Of a DNA stretch of 64,000 nt, positions 24,448 to 34,777 are shown piece after piece. Position 1 is the first letter of the stretch, and each line of letters opens with the position of its first letter. Position numbers and translations under genes: made by a program. Source of the DNA: Bacteroidaceae bacterium (GTDB lineage Bacteria; Bacteroidota; Bacteroidia; Bacteroidales; Bacteroidaceae); the NCBI GenBank assembly GCA_902362595.1, contig CABIXF010000011.1, positions 1 to 64,000 on the forward strand, read 5' to 3'. The notes beneath the pieces were generated by a model, which worked only from the letters and a program-made list of their open reading frames with translations, did no database searches and was not told the origin of the DNA.

Positions 24448-25716
24448 ATGCACACACGTTCTCCTTGGTATTGGGTGCCTTCGCTCTACTTTGCCGAAGG
24501 CCTTCCCTACGTAGCGGTCATGATTCTCTCGCTGGTGATGTACAAGCGGATGGGCATCTCGAACACGGAGGTAGCCCTCTACACCAGCTGGCTGAACCTG
24601 CCCTGGGTCATCAAGCCCCTGTGGAGCCCGTTTGTCGACCTGCTCCGCACCAAACGGTGGTGGATTGTCGTCACCCAGCTGCTGCTGGGAGCAGGACTGG
24701 CCGGCATTGCCTTCACCATCCCTACAAGTCATTTCTTCCAGACCACCCTGGCCGTGTTCTGGCTGGTGGCCTTCAGCTCCGCCACCCACGACATCGCCGC
24801 CGACGGGTTCTATATGCTGGGACTTACGCCGCACCAGCAAGCCTTCTTCGTGGGCATCCGCAGCACCTTCTACCGCTTTGCTACCATTGCCGGACAAGGG
24901 CTGCTCATCATGCTGGCCGGACGGCTGGAAGAAGTGACCGGCCGCACTTCCTACGCCTGGAGCATCACCTTCTTCACGCTGGCAGGTTGTCTGCTGGCCT
25001 TGTGGCTCTACCATTCTTTCGTCTTGCCACGGCCCGACCAGGACCGTCCTTCGGCCACGCACCCGAAAAGTGCCAAAGGTATCCTGACCGACTTCCTGCT
25101 CACCTTCCGCTCCTTCTTCCAGAAAGAACAGGCCCTCACCGCCATCCTGTTCATGCTGCTCTACCGCCTGCCGGAAGCCCAGCTGGCCAAGATGGGCATC
25201 CCGTTCCTGCTCGACCCCGTGGAACAAGGAGGTCTCGGCATGACTACCGCCCAAATCGGATTTGCACAAGGCACGCTCGGCATCGTCGGACTGACCCTGG
25301 GAGGCATCTTGGGAGGTATCGCTGTGGCACGCCACGGACTCCGTCGCTGGCTCTGGCCCATGGTGTGGGCCATCTCCCTGCCCGACCTGGTCTATGTGTA
25401 CCTGAGCTACTCCCAGCCCGACAGCCTCGTTCTCATCAACAGCTGCATCTTCGTGGAACAGTTCGGTTACGGATTTGGCTTCACGGCCTATATGCTCTAC
25501 CTGATTTATTTTGCCAACGGCACGCACAAGACCTCGCACTATGCCATCTGCACGGCCTTCATGGCCTTGGGCATGATGCTGCCAGGCATGATTGCCGGAT
25601 GGATGCAGGAAACCCTGGGCTACCAGCTGTTCTTCATCTGGATTATGGTCTGCACCCTGGCCACCTTCGGTGTGACCGCTTTGCTGAAAATTGATCCTGA
25701 ATTTGGGAAAAAATAA
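24448..25716 (+). CDS. AmpG-like MFS permease
   Basis: A 422-residue, 12-helix transporter. The N-terminus YFAEGLPYVAVMILSLVMYK and NLPWVIKPLWSPFVD are typical of AmpG and the acetyl-CoA transporter group; AmpG imports anhydro-muropeptides for wall recycling. It is last of a three-gene plus-strand operon (12-bp gap). In Bacteroidetes, AmpG-like permeases serve MurNAc or muropeptide uptake, which supports a cell-wall recycling role for the operon (inference). Confidence 0.85.
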   Translation: MHTRSPWYWVPSLYFAEGLPYVAVMILSLVMYKRMGISNTEVALYTSWLNLPWVIKPLWSPFVDLLRTKRWWIVVTQLLLGAGLAGIAFTIPTSHFFQTTLAVFWLVAFSSATHDIAADGFYMLGLTPHQQAFFVGIRSTFYRFATIAGQGLLIMLAGRLEEVTGRTSYAWSITFFTLAGCLLALWLYHSFVLPRPDQDRPSATHPKSAKGILTDFLLTFRSFFQKEQALTAILFMLLYRLPEAQLAKMGIPFLLDPVEQGGLGMTTAQIGFAQGTLGIVGLTLGGILGGIAVARHGLRRWLWPMVWAISLPDLVYVYLSYSQPDSLVLINSCIFVEQFGYGFGFTAYMLYLIYFANGTHKTSHYAICTAFMALGMMLPGMIAGWMQETLGYQLFFIWIMVCTLATFGVTALLKIDPEFGKK

Positions 25717-25737
25717 AAGAAGCGCCCCGTCCGGTCT

Positions 25738-26634
25738 TTATTTTCCCGCGAGGAAATGCCGGACAAAGCGCATGAAATGCAATACGGTATCGGCCTCCTG
25801 TCCCTGGGCCGATACAAAACAAAAATGCCGCTTGAACTGCAAGCCTTCAATGTCAATCACCTGAAAGTCGCCTTCCTTCAGTTCCCGCCCCAAGGCGCAA
25901 ACCGACACAATGCCCATGCAATCGCTGCACCGCAGGAACGACTTGATGCCTTCCGTGCTGCCCAGGTGCATCCGCACGTTCAATGACGAAAGCTTCAACC
26001 CCTGCTCGGCCAACACCATTTCGATGGCATCCAGCGTGCCCGAGCCCCGCTCACGGAGCACCAGCGGCACGCGGGTAAACTCGTCCAATGTCAATTCCTC
26101 CTTTTCGGCCCAGCGTCCGCGTGGACACACCACCGGCACCAGCTCGTCGCACAAGAAAGGTTCATAGCGCAGGTTGGGCAAGCGGAACACACCTTCCACC
26201 ATCCCCACGTCGATGGTATGCTCCTGTAACGCCTTCTCCACATTGCGCGAGTTGGTATCCATGAGCGACACACTCATCTGGGGATAACGTTCCGTATAAG
26301 CAGCCAATACAGGTGGAAGTACATATTGCGAGATGGTCGTACTCGCTCCCAGTCGCAGTTCCCCCGCATATTCGTTGTTCAGCTGGTGCATGTCGTACTC
26401 CAGCTTGCGGTAATCGGCCAGGATGCGTTCGCAATGCTCCATGAGCAGCTTCCCCGCCTCCGTGAGCGAGATGGAATTCCCCTTACGGTCGAACAGGCGC
26501 ACCCCGTAGAGACTTTCCAGCTCGCGCACATGCTTGGTCACGGCCGGCTGACTCACGAACAATTCCTGCGAAGCCTTGGTAAAGCTGAGGTTGCGGGCCA
26601 CACTGTAGAATGCTTTCAAACGGAAATCAGACAT
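25738..26634 (-). CDS. LysR-family transcriptional regulator
   Basis: A 298-residue LysR protein. The winged helix is at residues 1-60 (FYSVARNLSFTKASQELFVS, QPAVTKHVRELE) and the periplasmic-binding-like effector domain follows (LRLGASTTISQYVLPPVLA). It looks closest to the CysL/YeiE group that responds to sulfur or nitrogen metabolites, but the ligand cannot be assigned. It lies 15 bp downstream of the 193-aa gene in the same direction and its end faces ampG. Its target genes are not obvious, since no divergent operon adjoins it. Confidence 0.9.
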   Translation of the reverse strand: MSDFRLKAFYSVARNLSFTKASQELFVSQPAVTKHVRELESLYGVRLFDRKGNSISLTEAGKLLMEHCERILADYRKLEYDMHQLNNEYAGELRLGASTTISQYVLPPVLAAYTERYPQMSVSLMDTNSRNVEKALQEHTIDVGMVEGVFRLPNLRYEPFLCDELVPVVCPRGRWAEKEELTLDEFTRVPLVLRERGSGTLDAIEMVLAEQGLKLSSLNVRMHLGSTEGIKSFLRCSDCMGIVSVCALGRELKEGDFQVIDIEGLQFKRHFCFVSAQGQEADTVLHFMRFVRHFLAGK

Positions 26635-26649
26635 AGGCTACTCCACGGA

Positions 26650-27231
26650 TTAAAGTTCCTCTGCCCGGATGCCCAGCGACTGAAGCACGGCAAACCCGAG
26701 CATCTCAAAACGGTAACTGCACTCGTGTACCGGAGGGTTCATGCCGAACACCGTCACACTCTCCTTGTCTTTCATTTTCTCTGCCAGTTCTGCTACAACT
26801 GAACCGTATTCTCCCTCATCGGGCACCAGCATCACCCGGCGCACGTCTTTCGACTCCGTGAGCAACTGCAACGATTCACCGAACAAGTCTTCCCGCCGGG
26901 CCATTCCCGAAGTCTGGAACGCATACAGGGAAAACTCGCCCAACCGGCTTTGGAAAGCCATGCCGTGAATCTCCTTTTCCAGGTCGGAAGGCGCACAGAA
27001 ACGCATCCGGCCATGTGCCGCATCGTACACAAAAATCACCTGTATCTCGTGCTGCCCCGGTTCCAGGCCGGCATCTAGCGCCAGACATTCCAGCAGCACT
27101 GCCAAGTCGGCTTTAGGCAGTTCCCGGCCCACCAAGGGCGCAAAATGAGCCGCCATGTCCCCGCCCACGCGGTCCAAGAAGGCAGCATCTATCAAAATCA
27201 CATCAGAAGCAAAGGGTATTTTCTTTTCCAT
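26650..27231 (-). CDS. Conserved hypothetical protein
   Basis: A 193-residue soluble protein, acidic, without signal peptide or membrane helix. It is mixed alpha/beta with VILIDAAFLDRVGGDMAAHF at the start and a middle segment QVIFVYDAAHGRMRF. I do not recognise the family, although its composition and context suggest a conserved Bacteroidales protein. It lies between the AAA/nuclease gene (22-bp gap) and lysR (15-bp gap), so the three could be cotranscribed. Confidence 0.65.
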   Translation of the reverse strand: MEKKIPFASDVILIDAAFLDRVGGDMAAHFAPLVGRELPKADLAVLLECLALDAGLEPGQHEIQVIFVYDAAHGRMRFCAPSDLEKEIHGMAFQSRLGEFSLYAFQTSGMARREDLFGESLQLLTESKDVRRVMLVPDEGEYGSVVAELAEKMKDKESVTVFGMNPPVHECSYRFEMLGFAVLQSLGIRAEEL

Positions 27232-27253
27232 AAATTAGTTAATGTGTTTCCGT

Positions 27254-28819
27254 TTATAGTTGTTTCCAGTCGCCAATGGTACCCGTTTCGGAAGAGAACA
27301 CGGCCCCTATCCTGTACAGCTTGCGGCTGTCCGACTCATACTCGCGGGCATAGCCTTTTTCCTCTATCTGGCGCAAGGCCTCATCGGCCGTCCCGTCCAG
27401 CTTGAACTCGAAGATATAGACATACTGCGGCGTCTCCACCACACAATCCACGCGGCCCTGACTCTGCACCTTCTCCGTGTAGACCGTATAGACGCTTATC
27501 AACCGCATAATCAGGTAGAACGTATAATGGAAATAACGCTCCCGTTCCCGTTCGTTCTCCTTGCGGCGCATCGTATAAGGAATACTTGCCAGGAAAGAAG
27601 TCAGCCCCGTACGGAAATTGTCCAATTCCCCTTTCCGCAGAAATATGGTCGCCTCCCGCACCCAAGGATAAATCTTATCCCCGTTATCGAAGTATTTGGA
27701 AGCCACCATCGACAGAAAACCTTCCTTCACCTCCTTGTTGGGATAATCCAACAGGAACAAGTCAAAATCCCGGTCAAAGTTCTTGATGGTGAGATATCCG
27801 CTCTGGTAAATCATCGGAAGCGGCTGTTCCACGTCTGCCTTGTAGTCGATAAACTCCTTCGGCGCATAATAACGGCCCGTAATTTCGTCCATGTTTTCAT
27901 TCGTGTGCGAAAGCAGGCGAATCAGGTAAGTAGGCGTCCCACTCTTGAACCAGTAGTCGGAAATACGCTGGGTAGAAAAGGCATTCAACAAACTGAACGG
28001 ATTATAAATATCGGTCATCCGGTCACTGAAATGATAGCCATCATACTGGGCCTTCAGTCGGTTACGCATTTCCTCATACGTACATCCGTACACCTGTGCC
28101 ATGCGCTCCATTGGCTCCCGGAAAGTATTCTCCAGTTCCTCCTGAGTGATACCGCAAAGCGTCTCATACTTGCCGTGCATGCTGATGTCGAAAGGCTGGT
28201 TGAAACCGCTGAACACGCTCACTTGGGAGAATTTTGTCACGCCCGTCAAGAACACGAACTGAAGATGCTCATCGGCCCCCTTGAACACCGAATAAAACGC
28301 TTTCAGGATGTTGCGGTGCTCTTCCTCCAGATTCTTATCCACATCCAATACGTCCAATATCGGCTTGTCATATTCATCCACCAGCACTACCGCACGACGC
28401 CCCGTTTGTTCGTGGGCCGCACGGAGCACCTTGATAAACCGTCCTCCCACATCCAGCCTGTCACTTTCAGAGGGCAGTCCGTAGCAAGCCTCCCATTCGG
28501 ATACATAACTATCCAAGCGTTCTTCCAGCACTCCCTTCTGCATGAAGTTGGAACCATTGAAATCCAAATGAAATACCGGATACACCTTCCAGTCCTTTTC
28601 CAAACTGTCAATCTTCAAGCCCTTGAACAGTTCCTTCCGCCCAAAAAAATAGTTCTTCAGCGTGGAAACCAGCAGGCTCTTTCCGAAACGCCGCGGACGG
28701 CTCAGAAAGTAGATTTTTCCCTCATTAGCGAGAGAGTAAATCAAATCTGTCTTATCTACGTACACATAACCATCTTCAATCAGCTGGTCAAAACTCTGTA
28801 TTCCGATTGGGTATTTCAT
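27254..28819 (-). CDS. AAA-ATPase-like protein with C-terminal PD-(D/E)XK domain
   Basis: A 521-residue protein of a family strongly expanded in Bacteroides. The N-terminal AAA-ATPase_like domain starts YPIGIQSFDQLIEDGYVYVDKT, split here as YPIGIQSFDQLIED and GYVYVDKT; Walker A is the degenerate SRPRRFGKSLL near residue 45 and Walker B VVLVDEYDKPIL near 145. The C-terminal part (about 400-510) is the PD-(D/E)XK_9 module: GRVDCVVETPQYVYIFEFKLDG holds the D, E and K of the active site, given as GRVDCVVETPQY and VYIFEFKLDG. The biological role is unknown; mobile or regulatory nuclease functions have been proposed. A -7 box lies at 28886-28893. Confidence 0.88.
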   Translation of the reverse strand: MKYPIGIQSFDQLIEDGYVYVDKTDLIYSLANEGKIYFLSRPRRFGKSLLVSTLKNYFFGRKELFKGLKIDSLEKDWKVYPVFHLDFNGSNFMQKGVLEERLDSYVSEWEACYGLPSESDRLDVGGRFIKVLRAAHEQTGRRAVVLVDEYDKPILDVLDVDKNLEEEHRNILKAFYSVFKGADEHLQFVFLTGVTKFSQVSVFSGFNQPFDISMHGKYETLCGITQEELENTFREPMERMAQVYGCTYEEMRNRLKAQYDGYHFSDRMTDIYNPFSLLNAFSTQRISDYWFKSGTPTYLIRLLSHTNENMDEITGRYYAPKEFIDYKADVEQPLPMIYQSGYLTIKNFDRDFDLFLLDYPNKEVKEGFLSMVASKYFDNGDKIYPWVREATIFLRKGELDNFRTGLTSFLASIPYTMRRKENERERERYFHYTFYLIMRLISVYTVYTEKVQSQGRVDCVVETPQYVYIFEFKLDGTADEALRQIEEKGYAREYESDSRKLYRIGAVFSSETGTIGDWKQL

Positions 28820-28885
28820 AAATGCACAATTAATATTGAATCACAGGAAGCGACAAGTACTTATTATTCAATTCAAGCCTTTAGA

Positions 28886-28893
28886 CAAAGGTA
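28886..28893 (-). promoter_or_regulatory. -7 box of the AAA/nuclease gene
   Basis: On the minus strand this reads TACCTTTG, 67 bp before the ATG at 28819. The non-genic stretch 28820-29236 otherwise holds a palindrome and a sigma-54-like site described below. Confidence 0.5.
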
Positions 28894-29017
28894 CGAAAAA
28901 TATCCGAGAGCCCGCACTTTTCTCCCGTTATTTCAATGATACCAATTTCGTCCCCCCATCGGCCCATCCGGGACCACAGCACAATCCACTCGTTCACAAA
29001 ACCTTACGCCTCAGTCC

Positions 29018-29033
29018 AAACGCAAGTGCGTTT
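29018..29033 (+). repeat. Perfect palindrome upstream of clpB
   Basis: AAACGC-AAGT-GCGTTT is a perfect 6-bp inverted repeat, 16 bp long like the units of the array at 10934, but single. It could be an operator or a weak terminator. Confidence 0.5.
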
Positions 29034-29128
29034 TTCCGACTGACAAAAAGCGGGTCGTAACTGACAGATTTTCAGTATAAAAGCCACACAAAATGACAAT
29101 TCGTCAGGCTTTTCCAACAAATGGCTTC

Positions 29129-29144
29129 TGGCAAAGAGTTTGCA
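29129..29144 (+). promoter_or_regulatory. Possible sigma-54 promoter of clpB
   Basis: TGGCAAAGAGTTTGCA matches the sigma-54 pattern TGGCA-N6-TTGCA with the invariant GG and GC separated by ten bases. It lies 92 bp before the ClpB start. A match by chance is possible, and no enhancer site was identified. Confidence 0.3.
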
Positions 29145-29236
29145 TAAAAGTAAGCGTCAGTGCGCCGCCTGTCACAAGGCGGGAGGCTCCCGACAAAGAA
29201 AAAGAAAAACAACAAGAACGAGAAAGGAGACCATTT

Positions 29237-31825
29237 ATGAACTTTAACAACTTTACAATCAAATCGCAAGAGGCAGTGCAGGAGGCGGTGAATCTGGTAC
29301 AGAACCGTGGACAGCAGGCCATCGAGCCGGAACATTTGATGGCAGGATTGCTGAAGGTGGGCGAAAATGTAACCAACTTCATTTTCCAGAAACTCGGCAT
29401 AAACGGCCAGCAGATAGAAACCGTACTCGACCGGCAGATTGCTTCCTTGCCGAAGGTATCGGGAGGAGAACCCTACCTGAGCCGTGACGCCAACGAAGTG
29501 TTGCAGAAAGCCGTGGAGGTATCCAAGGAACTGGGTGACGAATATGTATCACTCGAAGCCATACTGCTGGCACTGCTGAACGTGAAGAGCACGGTATCTA
29601 CCATGCTGAAGGATGCAGGGCTGACCGACAAGGAACTGCGAGCTGCCATCCAGGAATTGCGTCAGGGACAGAATGTGACCTCGCAATCTAGTGAAGATAC
29701 GTATCAATCACTGAATAAATATGCCATTAACCTGATAGAAGCTGCACGAAGCGGAAAGCTCGACCCGGTCATCGGCCGTGACGAGGAAATCCGACGGGTG
29801 TTGCAGATTCTGAGCCGGCGTACGAAGAACAACCCGATTCTGATTGGTGAACCGGGTACCGGTAAGACGGCCATCGTAGAGGGACTGGCACAGCGAATCC
29901 TTCGGGGCGATGTGCCGGAGAACCTGAAGAACAAACAGCTGTTCTCACTGGATATGGGTGCGCTGGTAGCAGGTGCCAAATACAAAGGTGAATTTGAGGA
30001 ACGTCTGAAATCGGTCATCAACGAGGTGAAGAAGTCTGACGGAAACATCATCCTCTTCATCGATGAAATCCACACCTTGGTGGGTGCCGGAAAAGGCGAA
30101 GGTGCCATGGATGCGGCCAACATCCTGAAACCGGCCTTGGCCCGTGGGGAACTGCGGAGCATCGGTGCCACTACCCTCGACGAATACCAGAAGTATTTCG
30201 AAAAGGATAAGGCGTTGGAACGTCGTTTCCAGACCGTCATGGTAGACGAACCGGATACGGCCAGCTCTATCTCCATCTTGCGTGGACTGAAGGAGCGTTA
30301 CGAAAACCACCATCAGGTGCGTATCAAGGATGAGGCCATCATCGCGGCCGTGGAACTAAGCAGCCGGTACATCACCGACCGTTTCTTGCCGGATAAGGCC
30401 ATCGACCTGATGGATGAGGCAGCCGCCAAGCTGCGTATGGAACGTGACTCTCTGCCGGAAGAACTGGATGAGATTGAACGCCGATTGAAACAGCTCGAAA
30501 TTGAACGCGAGGCCATCAAGCGGGAAAAGGACGAGGCAAAACTGGCTCAGTTGAACAAGGAGATTGCGGAATTGAAGGAACAGGAGACTTCTTACAAAGC
30601 CAAATGGCAGAGTGAGAAGGAGCTGGTGAACAAGATTCAGCAGAACAAGAAGGAAATCGAACAACTCAAGTTCGAAGCTGATAAGGCAGAACGTGAAGGC
30701 GACTACGGAAAGGTGGCCGAAATCCGTTACGGAAAGCTGCAGGCACTGGAGAACGAAATCAAGTCCATCCAGGAAGACCTGAAGAAGAAACAGGGCGACA
30801 ACGCCTTGATCAAGGAAGAGGTAACGGCTGAAGACATCGCCGACGTGGTATCCCGCTGGACGGGCATACCGGTAAGCCGTATGTTGCAGAGCGAGCGTGA
30901 AAAGCTGCTCCACCTGGAAGACGAACTGCACAAGCGGGTCATCGGACAGGATGAAGCCATCCAGGCTGTGGCCGATGCTGTACGTCGTAGCCGTGCCGGA
31001 CTGCAAGACCCGAGACGTCCGATTGGTTCGTTCATCTTCTTGGGTACGACCGGTGTCGGTAAGACCGAACTGGCCAAGGCTTTGGCAGAATACCTGTTCA
31101 ACGATGAATCGCTGATGACGCGTATCGATATGAGTGAGTATCAGGAAAAGCATACCGTGTCACGTTTGATCGGTGCGCCTCCGGGATACGTAGGTTACGA
31201 TGAAGGAGGTCAATTGACCGAGGCCGTACGTCGGAAACCGTATTCAGTGGTCTTGTTCGATGAAATCGAAAAGGCGCATCCGGATGTGTTCAACATCTTG
31301 TTGCAGGTACTGGACGACGGACGTCTGACCGACAACAAGGGACGTACGGTGAACTTCAAGAACACCATCATCATCATGACTTCCAACTTGGGCAGCTCGT
31401 ACATCCAGAGTCAGTTCGAGAAGATCAATGACCAGAACCACGACCAGGTGGTAGACGAGACCAAGAAAGAGGTGATGAACATGCTGAAGAAGACCATCCG
31501 TCCGGAGTTCCTGAACCGTATCGATGAAATCATCATGTTCCAGCCGCTGAACAAGCCGCAAATCGAACAGATTGTCCGTTTGCAAATCAAAGGCATCCAG
31601 AAGATGCTGGAGGACAACGGTGTAACCTTGCAGATGAGCGACGAAGCCATCGACTTCTTGGCTACTGCCGGCTACGATCCGGAATTCGGTGCACGTCCGG
31701 TTAAACGTGCCATCCAGCGCTACTTGCTGAACGATTTGTCAAAGAAACTTCTGTCACAGGAAGTGAACCGCGAGAAACCGATTATCGTAGAGCGCGAGGG
31801 TGATGGATTGAAGTTCCGTAACTAA
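29237..31825 (+). CDS. clpB: ATP-dependent disaggregase ClpB
   Basis: An 862-residue Hsp100 chaperone that, with DnaK, extracts proteins from aggregates. Order of parts: N-domain with two Clp repeats (1-150, [15 protein letters not shown]); AAA-1 with Walker A GEPGTGKT near residue 205; the M-domain coiled coil about 405-530, which separates ClpB from ClpA/C; AAA-2 with GTTGVGKT near 602 and Walker [12 protein letters not shown]. The frame is open back to 29093, but [13 protein letters not shown] at 29237 is the conserved start and follows a GAAAGGAGA ribosome site. It is monocistronic and ends at a strong terminator. Confidence 0.96.
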   Translation: MNFNNFTIKSQEAVQEAVNLVQNRGQQAIEPEHLMAGLLKVGENVTNFIFQKLGINGQQIETVLDRQIASLPKVSGGEPYLSRDANEVLQKAVEVSKELGDEYVSLEAILLALLNVKSTVSTMLKDAGLTDKELRAAIQELRQGQNVTSQSSEDTYQSLNKYAINLIEAARSGKLDPVIGRDEEIRRVLQILSRRTKNNPILIGEPGTGKTAIVEGLAQRILRGDVPENLKNKQLFSLDMGALVAGAKYKGEFEERLKSVINEVKKSDGNIILFIDEIHTLVGAGKGEGAMDAANILKPALARGELRSIGATTLDEYQKYFEKDKALERRFQTVMVDEPDTASSISILRGLKERYENHHQVRIKDEAIIAAVELSSRYITDRFLPDKAIDLMDEAAAKLRMERDSLPEELDEIERRLKQLEIEREAIKREKDEAKLAQLNKEIAELKEQETSYKAKWQSEKELVNKIQQNKKEIEQLKFEADKAEREGDYGKVAEIRYGKLQALENEIKSIQEDLKKKQGDNALIKEEVTAEDIADVVSRWTGIPVSRMLQSEREKLLHLEDELHKRVIGQDEAIQAVADAVRRSRAGLQDPRRPIGSFIFLGTTGVGKTELAKALAEYLFNDESLMTRIDMSEYQEKHTVSRLIGAPPGYVGYDEGGQLTEAVRRKPYSVVLFDEIEKAHPDVFNILLQVLDDGRLTDNKGRTVNFKNTIIIMTSNLGSSYIQSQFEKINDQNHDQVVDETKKEVMNMLKKTIRPEFLNRIDEIIMFQPLNKPQIEQIVRLQIKGIQKMLEDNGVTLQMSDEAIDFLATAGYDPEFGARPVKRAIQRYLLNDLSKKLLSQEVNREKPIIVEREGDGLKFRN

Positions 31826-31868
31826 GTCTACGGGATTTTTCCCTTATCTTCTATTATATAAAATGAAC

Positions 31869-31912
31869 CCTCCACAGGAAGTCCTGAAAAGGATACCTGC
31901 GGAGGTTTTTTT
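31869..31912 (+). terminator. Terminator of clpB
   Basis: CCTCC-A-CAGG (31869-31878) pairs with CCTG-C-GGAGG (31896-31905), followed by seven T. It may also act on the convergent lysozyme gene. Confidence 0.8.
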
Positions 31913-31952
31913 GTTTGTATTTCTCTTGTTGTCACGGAAGGTATTCCGGAAC

Positions 31953-32876
31953 TCAGGGAATCGTCATGCGTTTCAGTTCGTCGAGCGTACCGTTGAACAC
32001 GTTCAAATCCACTTCTTCCCGGATGCCCGGCAAGCGGCCCACGTCGGTATGCTGCCAGAAGCGCCACTGTCCTTTGTATTCCACCGAATCAGCGTAGTAA
32101 TGGGCAATCCAATAAGGATAGGAGTTGAAAACAGAGTCGTTCAAGTAGCGGGTCTTGAACTTGTAGGATGTATAGAGAATCGGTTTCACCCGATAATAAT
32201 GTTCGATTTTATCCAGCCAGATTTTCAAGTCGTGGCGGAGTTTCTTTTCGTTCTCCCCCCTCACCTCGATGTCAAGTACCGGAGGCAGGTCGCCCGATTC
32301 CAGTTTCACCGAACGGATAAAGAAATCGGCTTGGCGGGAAGCATCTGTCTTGGGATTGTAGAAATGATAGGCACCGCGGATGAACCCATGCTTGCGGGCC
32401 TCGTCAAAGTTATGAATGAATGCCGTATCACTGAAGTCCCCTCCCTCGGAGGCTTTCATAAATACAAAGCGTACAGGAAATGGAGATGTCTGCGTTTTCT
32501 GCAACTCACCCCAGTCTATGTTTCCCTGGTGGTGCGACACGTCGAAACCATGCACCTCAAAGCCGTATGGCAAACATACCCCATAAGCTTTCATCCCGTA
32601 GCAAGGTTTCCAGCGGTAAGCATAAGGACGGATAAAGAAATAATAAAAACAGATGACAAAACAAGCCCCTACTCCTCCCAGCAAGAGATAATAGCACCAG
32701 GAAGGCATTTGCCATTGGCGGATTTTTTTCTTTCCCTTGGGAGTTTTTCTTCCCGACGGCTTTCCGGAAGCAGTTTTTCGTCTGCCCGTTGTCTGCCTTA
32801 CCGCAGGACGCTTGCGGGAAGCTTTATTCTCGGATTCGTTCACCGCAAGGATGGGTGATTTTTTTGCCATTATCAA
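31953..32876 (-). CDS. Glycoside hydrolase family 25 lysozyme, membrane-anchored
   Basis: A 307-residue protein. Residues 1-55 are strikingly basic (KASRKRPAVRQTTGRRK and KKKIRQ), followed by one transmembrane helix at about 60-82 and an outer GH25 domain. Catalytic motifs are DVSHHQGNIDW and LPPVLDIEV with the DxE pair. GH25 enzymes cut the MurNAc-GlcNAc bond of peptidoglycan. The start may be 32876 or the Met at 32870 (MAKKSP). The long basic cytoplasmic tail is unusual and might bind nucleic acid or lipid head groups. It is encoded alone, convergent with clpB. Confidence 0.9.
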   Translation of the reverse strand: MIMAKKSPILAVNESENKASRKRPAVRQTTGRRKTASGKPSGRKTPKGKKKIRQWQMPSWCYYLLLGGVGACFVICFYYFFIRPYAYRWKPCYGMKAYGVCLPYGFEVHGFDVSHHQGNIDWGELQKTQTSPFPVRFVFMKASEGGDFSDTAFIHNFDEARKHGFIRGAYHFYNPKTDASRQADFFIRSVKLESGDLPPVLDIEVRGENEKKLRHDLKIWLDKIEHYYRVKPILYTSYKFKTRYLNDSVFNSYPYWIAHYYADSVEYKGQWRFWQHTDVGRLPGIREEVDLNVFNGTLDELKRMTIP

Positions 32877-32936
32877 GGTGTTTTTTTAGAAAATTCAACA
32901 GATGTACCGGAACCCGGTAGAGGTTAATTCAACAAA

Positions 32937-32982
32937 TAGCGAAGAATCCGGCCCTCTCAACGGTCGGCCCGATTCTTCGCTA
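32937..32982 (-). terminator. Hairpin after pfp
   Basis: TAGCGAAGAATC (32937-32948) pairs with GATTCTTCGCTA (32971-32982), extended by CGGCC/GGCC. It lies downstream of pfp and is the likely terminator, although the T tract is weak. Confidence 0.6.
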
Positions 32983-33028
32983 AGTCTATTCACCTGAAAG
33001 TCTCCCCCTCGGGAGAATCAGGAATCAA

Positions 33029-34672
33029 TTATTTTGCCTGTTCGTACTGCAAAGTCTTCGTCGGCTGGTCGCAAACTTCAGACGGACCGAAGTACTGAAT
33101 CGGACCCGGATATACATAATCTGTTTCCTTAGCCCAAGTGTCACGCATAGCAGCGAAAGCCTTGAACGGAGCACCATCCAGTTTCACCAGTGCTTTCTGG
33201 ATAACCGGTTTCATTTCACCGTGACGGCGTTCCATGTTCATCATCATAGTGATAGGCACACCACCTGCAATCCATTCAGCAGCCGGAGCAGTGGTATTGC
33301 GTACAGAAGACATGTAACCTGTCTTACCGTTGGCAATCAACATAGATGCAGTGTAGCCCAAAGAGTAGCAGTAGTCAGCATCGAAGTTAGACGGAGCAGC
33401 GCAACGTCCTTCGTAACCGAAGAAGTGGTGCTGAGCAGCGAACTTACCTACGAACTTGCCTTCTTCCTTCCACTGAGCCAGCTTAGTTCCTACCATTTCA
33501 GACAACAGCTTTTCAGTTTCAATCAAAGAAACCTGTACGTTTCCGTGCGGGTCACGGTCGAGTGACAACTGACGAGCTACGCCTTCCGGCAGAGAAGCAT
33601 AGATAGCTGCATTTTCAGGAGACAGCTTGCTGATGATATAATCGCGCTGTTTAGAACGCTTGATGCTGTTGAATTCTTCGCCGTTGGCAGCCAGGAAGTC
33701 GTTCAATTCAGCAATCAGACGCTTCATAGCCGGGATGAATTCGATCAGACCTTCCGGAATCAATACCGTACCGAAGTTGTTGCCGGCAGCAGCACGGTCA
33801 GCAACTACCTGTGCGATGTAAGTCACGATGTCGTCCAAAGACATGTTCTTGGCTTCTACCTCTTCAGAGATGATACAGATGTTCGGCTGAGTCTGCAAAG
33901 CACATTCCAGTGCGATGTGAGAAGCAGAACGTCCCATCAATTTGATGAAGTGCCAGTATTTACGAGCTGAGTTACAGTCGCGTTCGATGTTACCGATTAC
34001 TTCAGAGTAAGTCTTGCAGGCAGTATCGAAACCGAATGAAGTTTCAATCATTTCGTTCTTCAAGTCACCGTCGATAGTCTTCGGGCAACCGATTACCTGA
34101 ATGCCGTAGTTCTTGGCAGCATAATATTCAGCCAATACACAAGCGTTTGTATTTGAGTCGTCACCACCGATGATTACCAGTGCCTTGATACCCAGTTCCT
34201 TCAGGATTTCGTATCCTTTTTCAAACTGGTCTTCTTTTTCCAGTTTTGTACGTCCTGAACCGATGATATCGAAACCACCTGTGTTACGGTATTCGTCGAT
34301 GATATCGGCTGTCAGTTCCATATATTTGTGGTCTACCAAACCGCCAGGACCCAGGATGAAACCATACAGTTTGTTGGCCGGGTTCAGTTTCTTGATACCG
34401 TCGAACAAACCTGAGATAACGTTGTGACCACCAGGAGCCTGTCCACCAGACAAGATTACGCCGACGTTCATCGGAGCAAATTCCTTCGCTTCACCTTCCA
34501 CGAACTGAATCAACGGCATGCCGTAAGTGTTCGGGAACAATTTCTTGATTTCTTCCTGATCGGCTACAGACTGAGTCGGTTCGCCTTCCTTAGCTACTAC
34601 TGCACCCTTCAATGCTTTCGGCAGTTTCGGCTGGTAAGCAGCTCTTGCAATTTGTAATGCACTTTTTGTCAT
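33029..34672 (-). CDS. pfp: Pyrophosphate-dependent phosphofructokinase
   Basis: A 547-residue enzyme that phosphorylates fructose 6-phosphate with PPi, reversibly. The phosphate-donor site reads IIGGDDSNT, where Asp in place of the Gly of ATP enzymes marks PPi use; CPKTIDGDL holds the catalytic TIDGD. Its length fits the long clade of PPi-PFK seen in Bacteroidetes and plants. The frame is open to 34777, but the Met at 34672 ([20 protein letters not shown]) begins the conserved protein; the upstream residues overlap the promoter region and are not conserved-looking. Monocistronic. Confidence 0.93.
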   Translation of the reverse strand: MTKSALQIARAAYQPKLPKALKGAVVAKEGEPTQSVADQEEIKKLFPNTYGMPLIQFVEGEAKEFAPMNVGVILSGGQAPGGHNVISGLFDGIKKLNPANKLYGFILGPGGLVDHKYMELTADIIDEYRNTGGFDIIGSGRTKLEKEDQFEKGYEILKELGIKALVIIGGDDSNTNACVLAEYYAAKNYGIQVIGCPKTIDGDLKNEMIETSFGFDTACKTYSEVIGNIERDCNSARKYWHFIKLMGRSASHIALECALQTQPNICIISEEVEAKNMSLDDIVTYIAQVVADRAAAGNNFGTVLIPEGLIEFIPAMKRLIAELNDFLAANGEEFNSIKRSKQRDYIISKLSPENAAIYASLPEGVARQLSLDRDPHGNVQVSLIETEKLLSEMVGTKLAQWKEEGKFVGKFAAQHHFFGYEGRCAAPSNFDADYCYSLGYTASMLIANGKTGYMSSVRNTTAPAAEWIAGGVPITMMMNMERRHGEMKPVIQKALVKLDGAPFKAFAAMRDTWAKETDYVYPGPIQYFGPSEVCDQPTKTLQYEQAK

Positions 34673-34777
34673 AATTGTTATATTTATAAAGGTGTATTGA
34701 AATAATCTTTTTCGTTGCTGTGCAAATTTCGTATTTTTTTCGCAAATATGAAAGAAAGCCGGCAATTTTAGCCTCAC

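Noticed and set aside
27260-28939. A 559-codon plus-strand frame opposite the AAA/nuclease gene
   Set aside because: Antisense shadow; the minus strand carries clear family motifs and a promoter.
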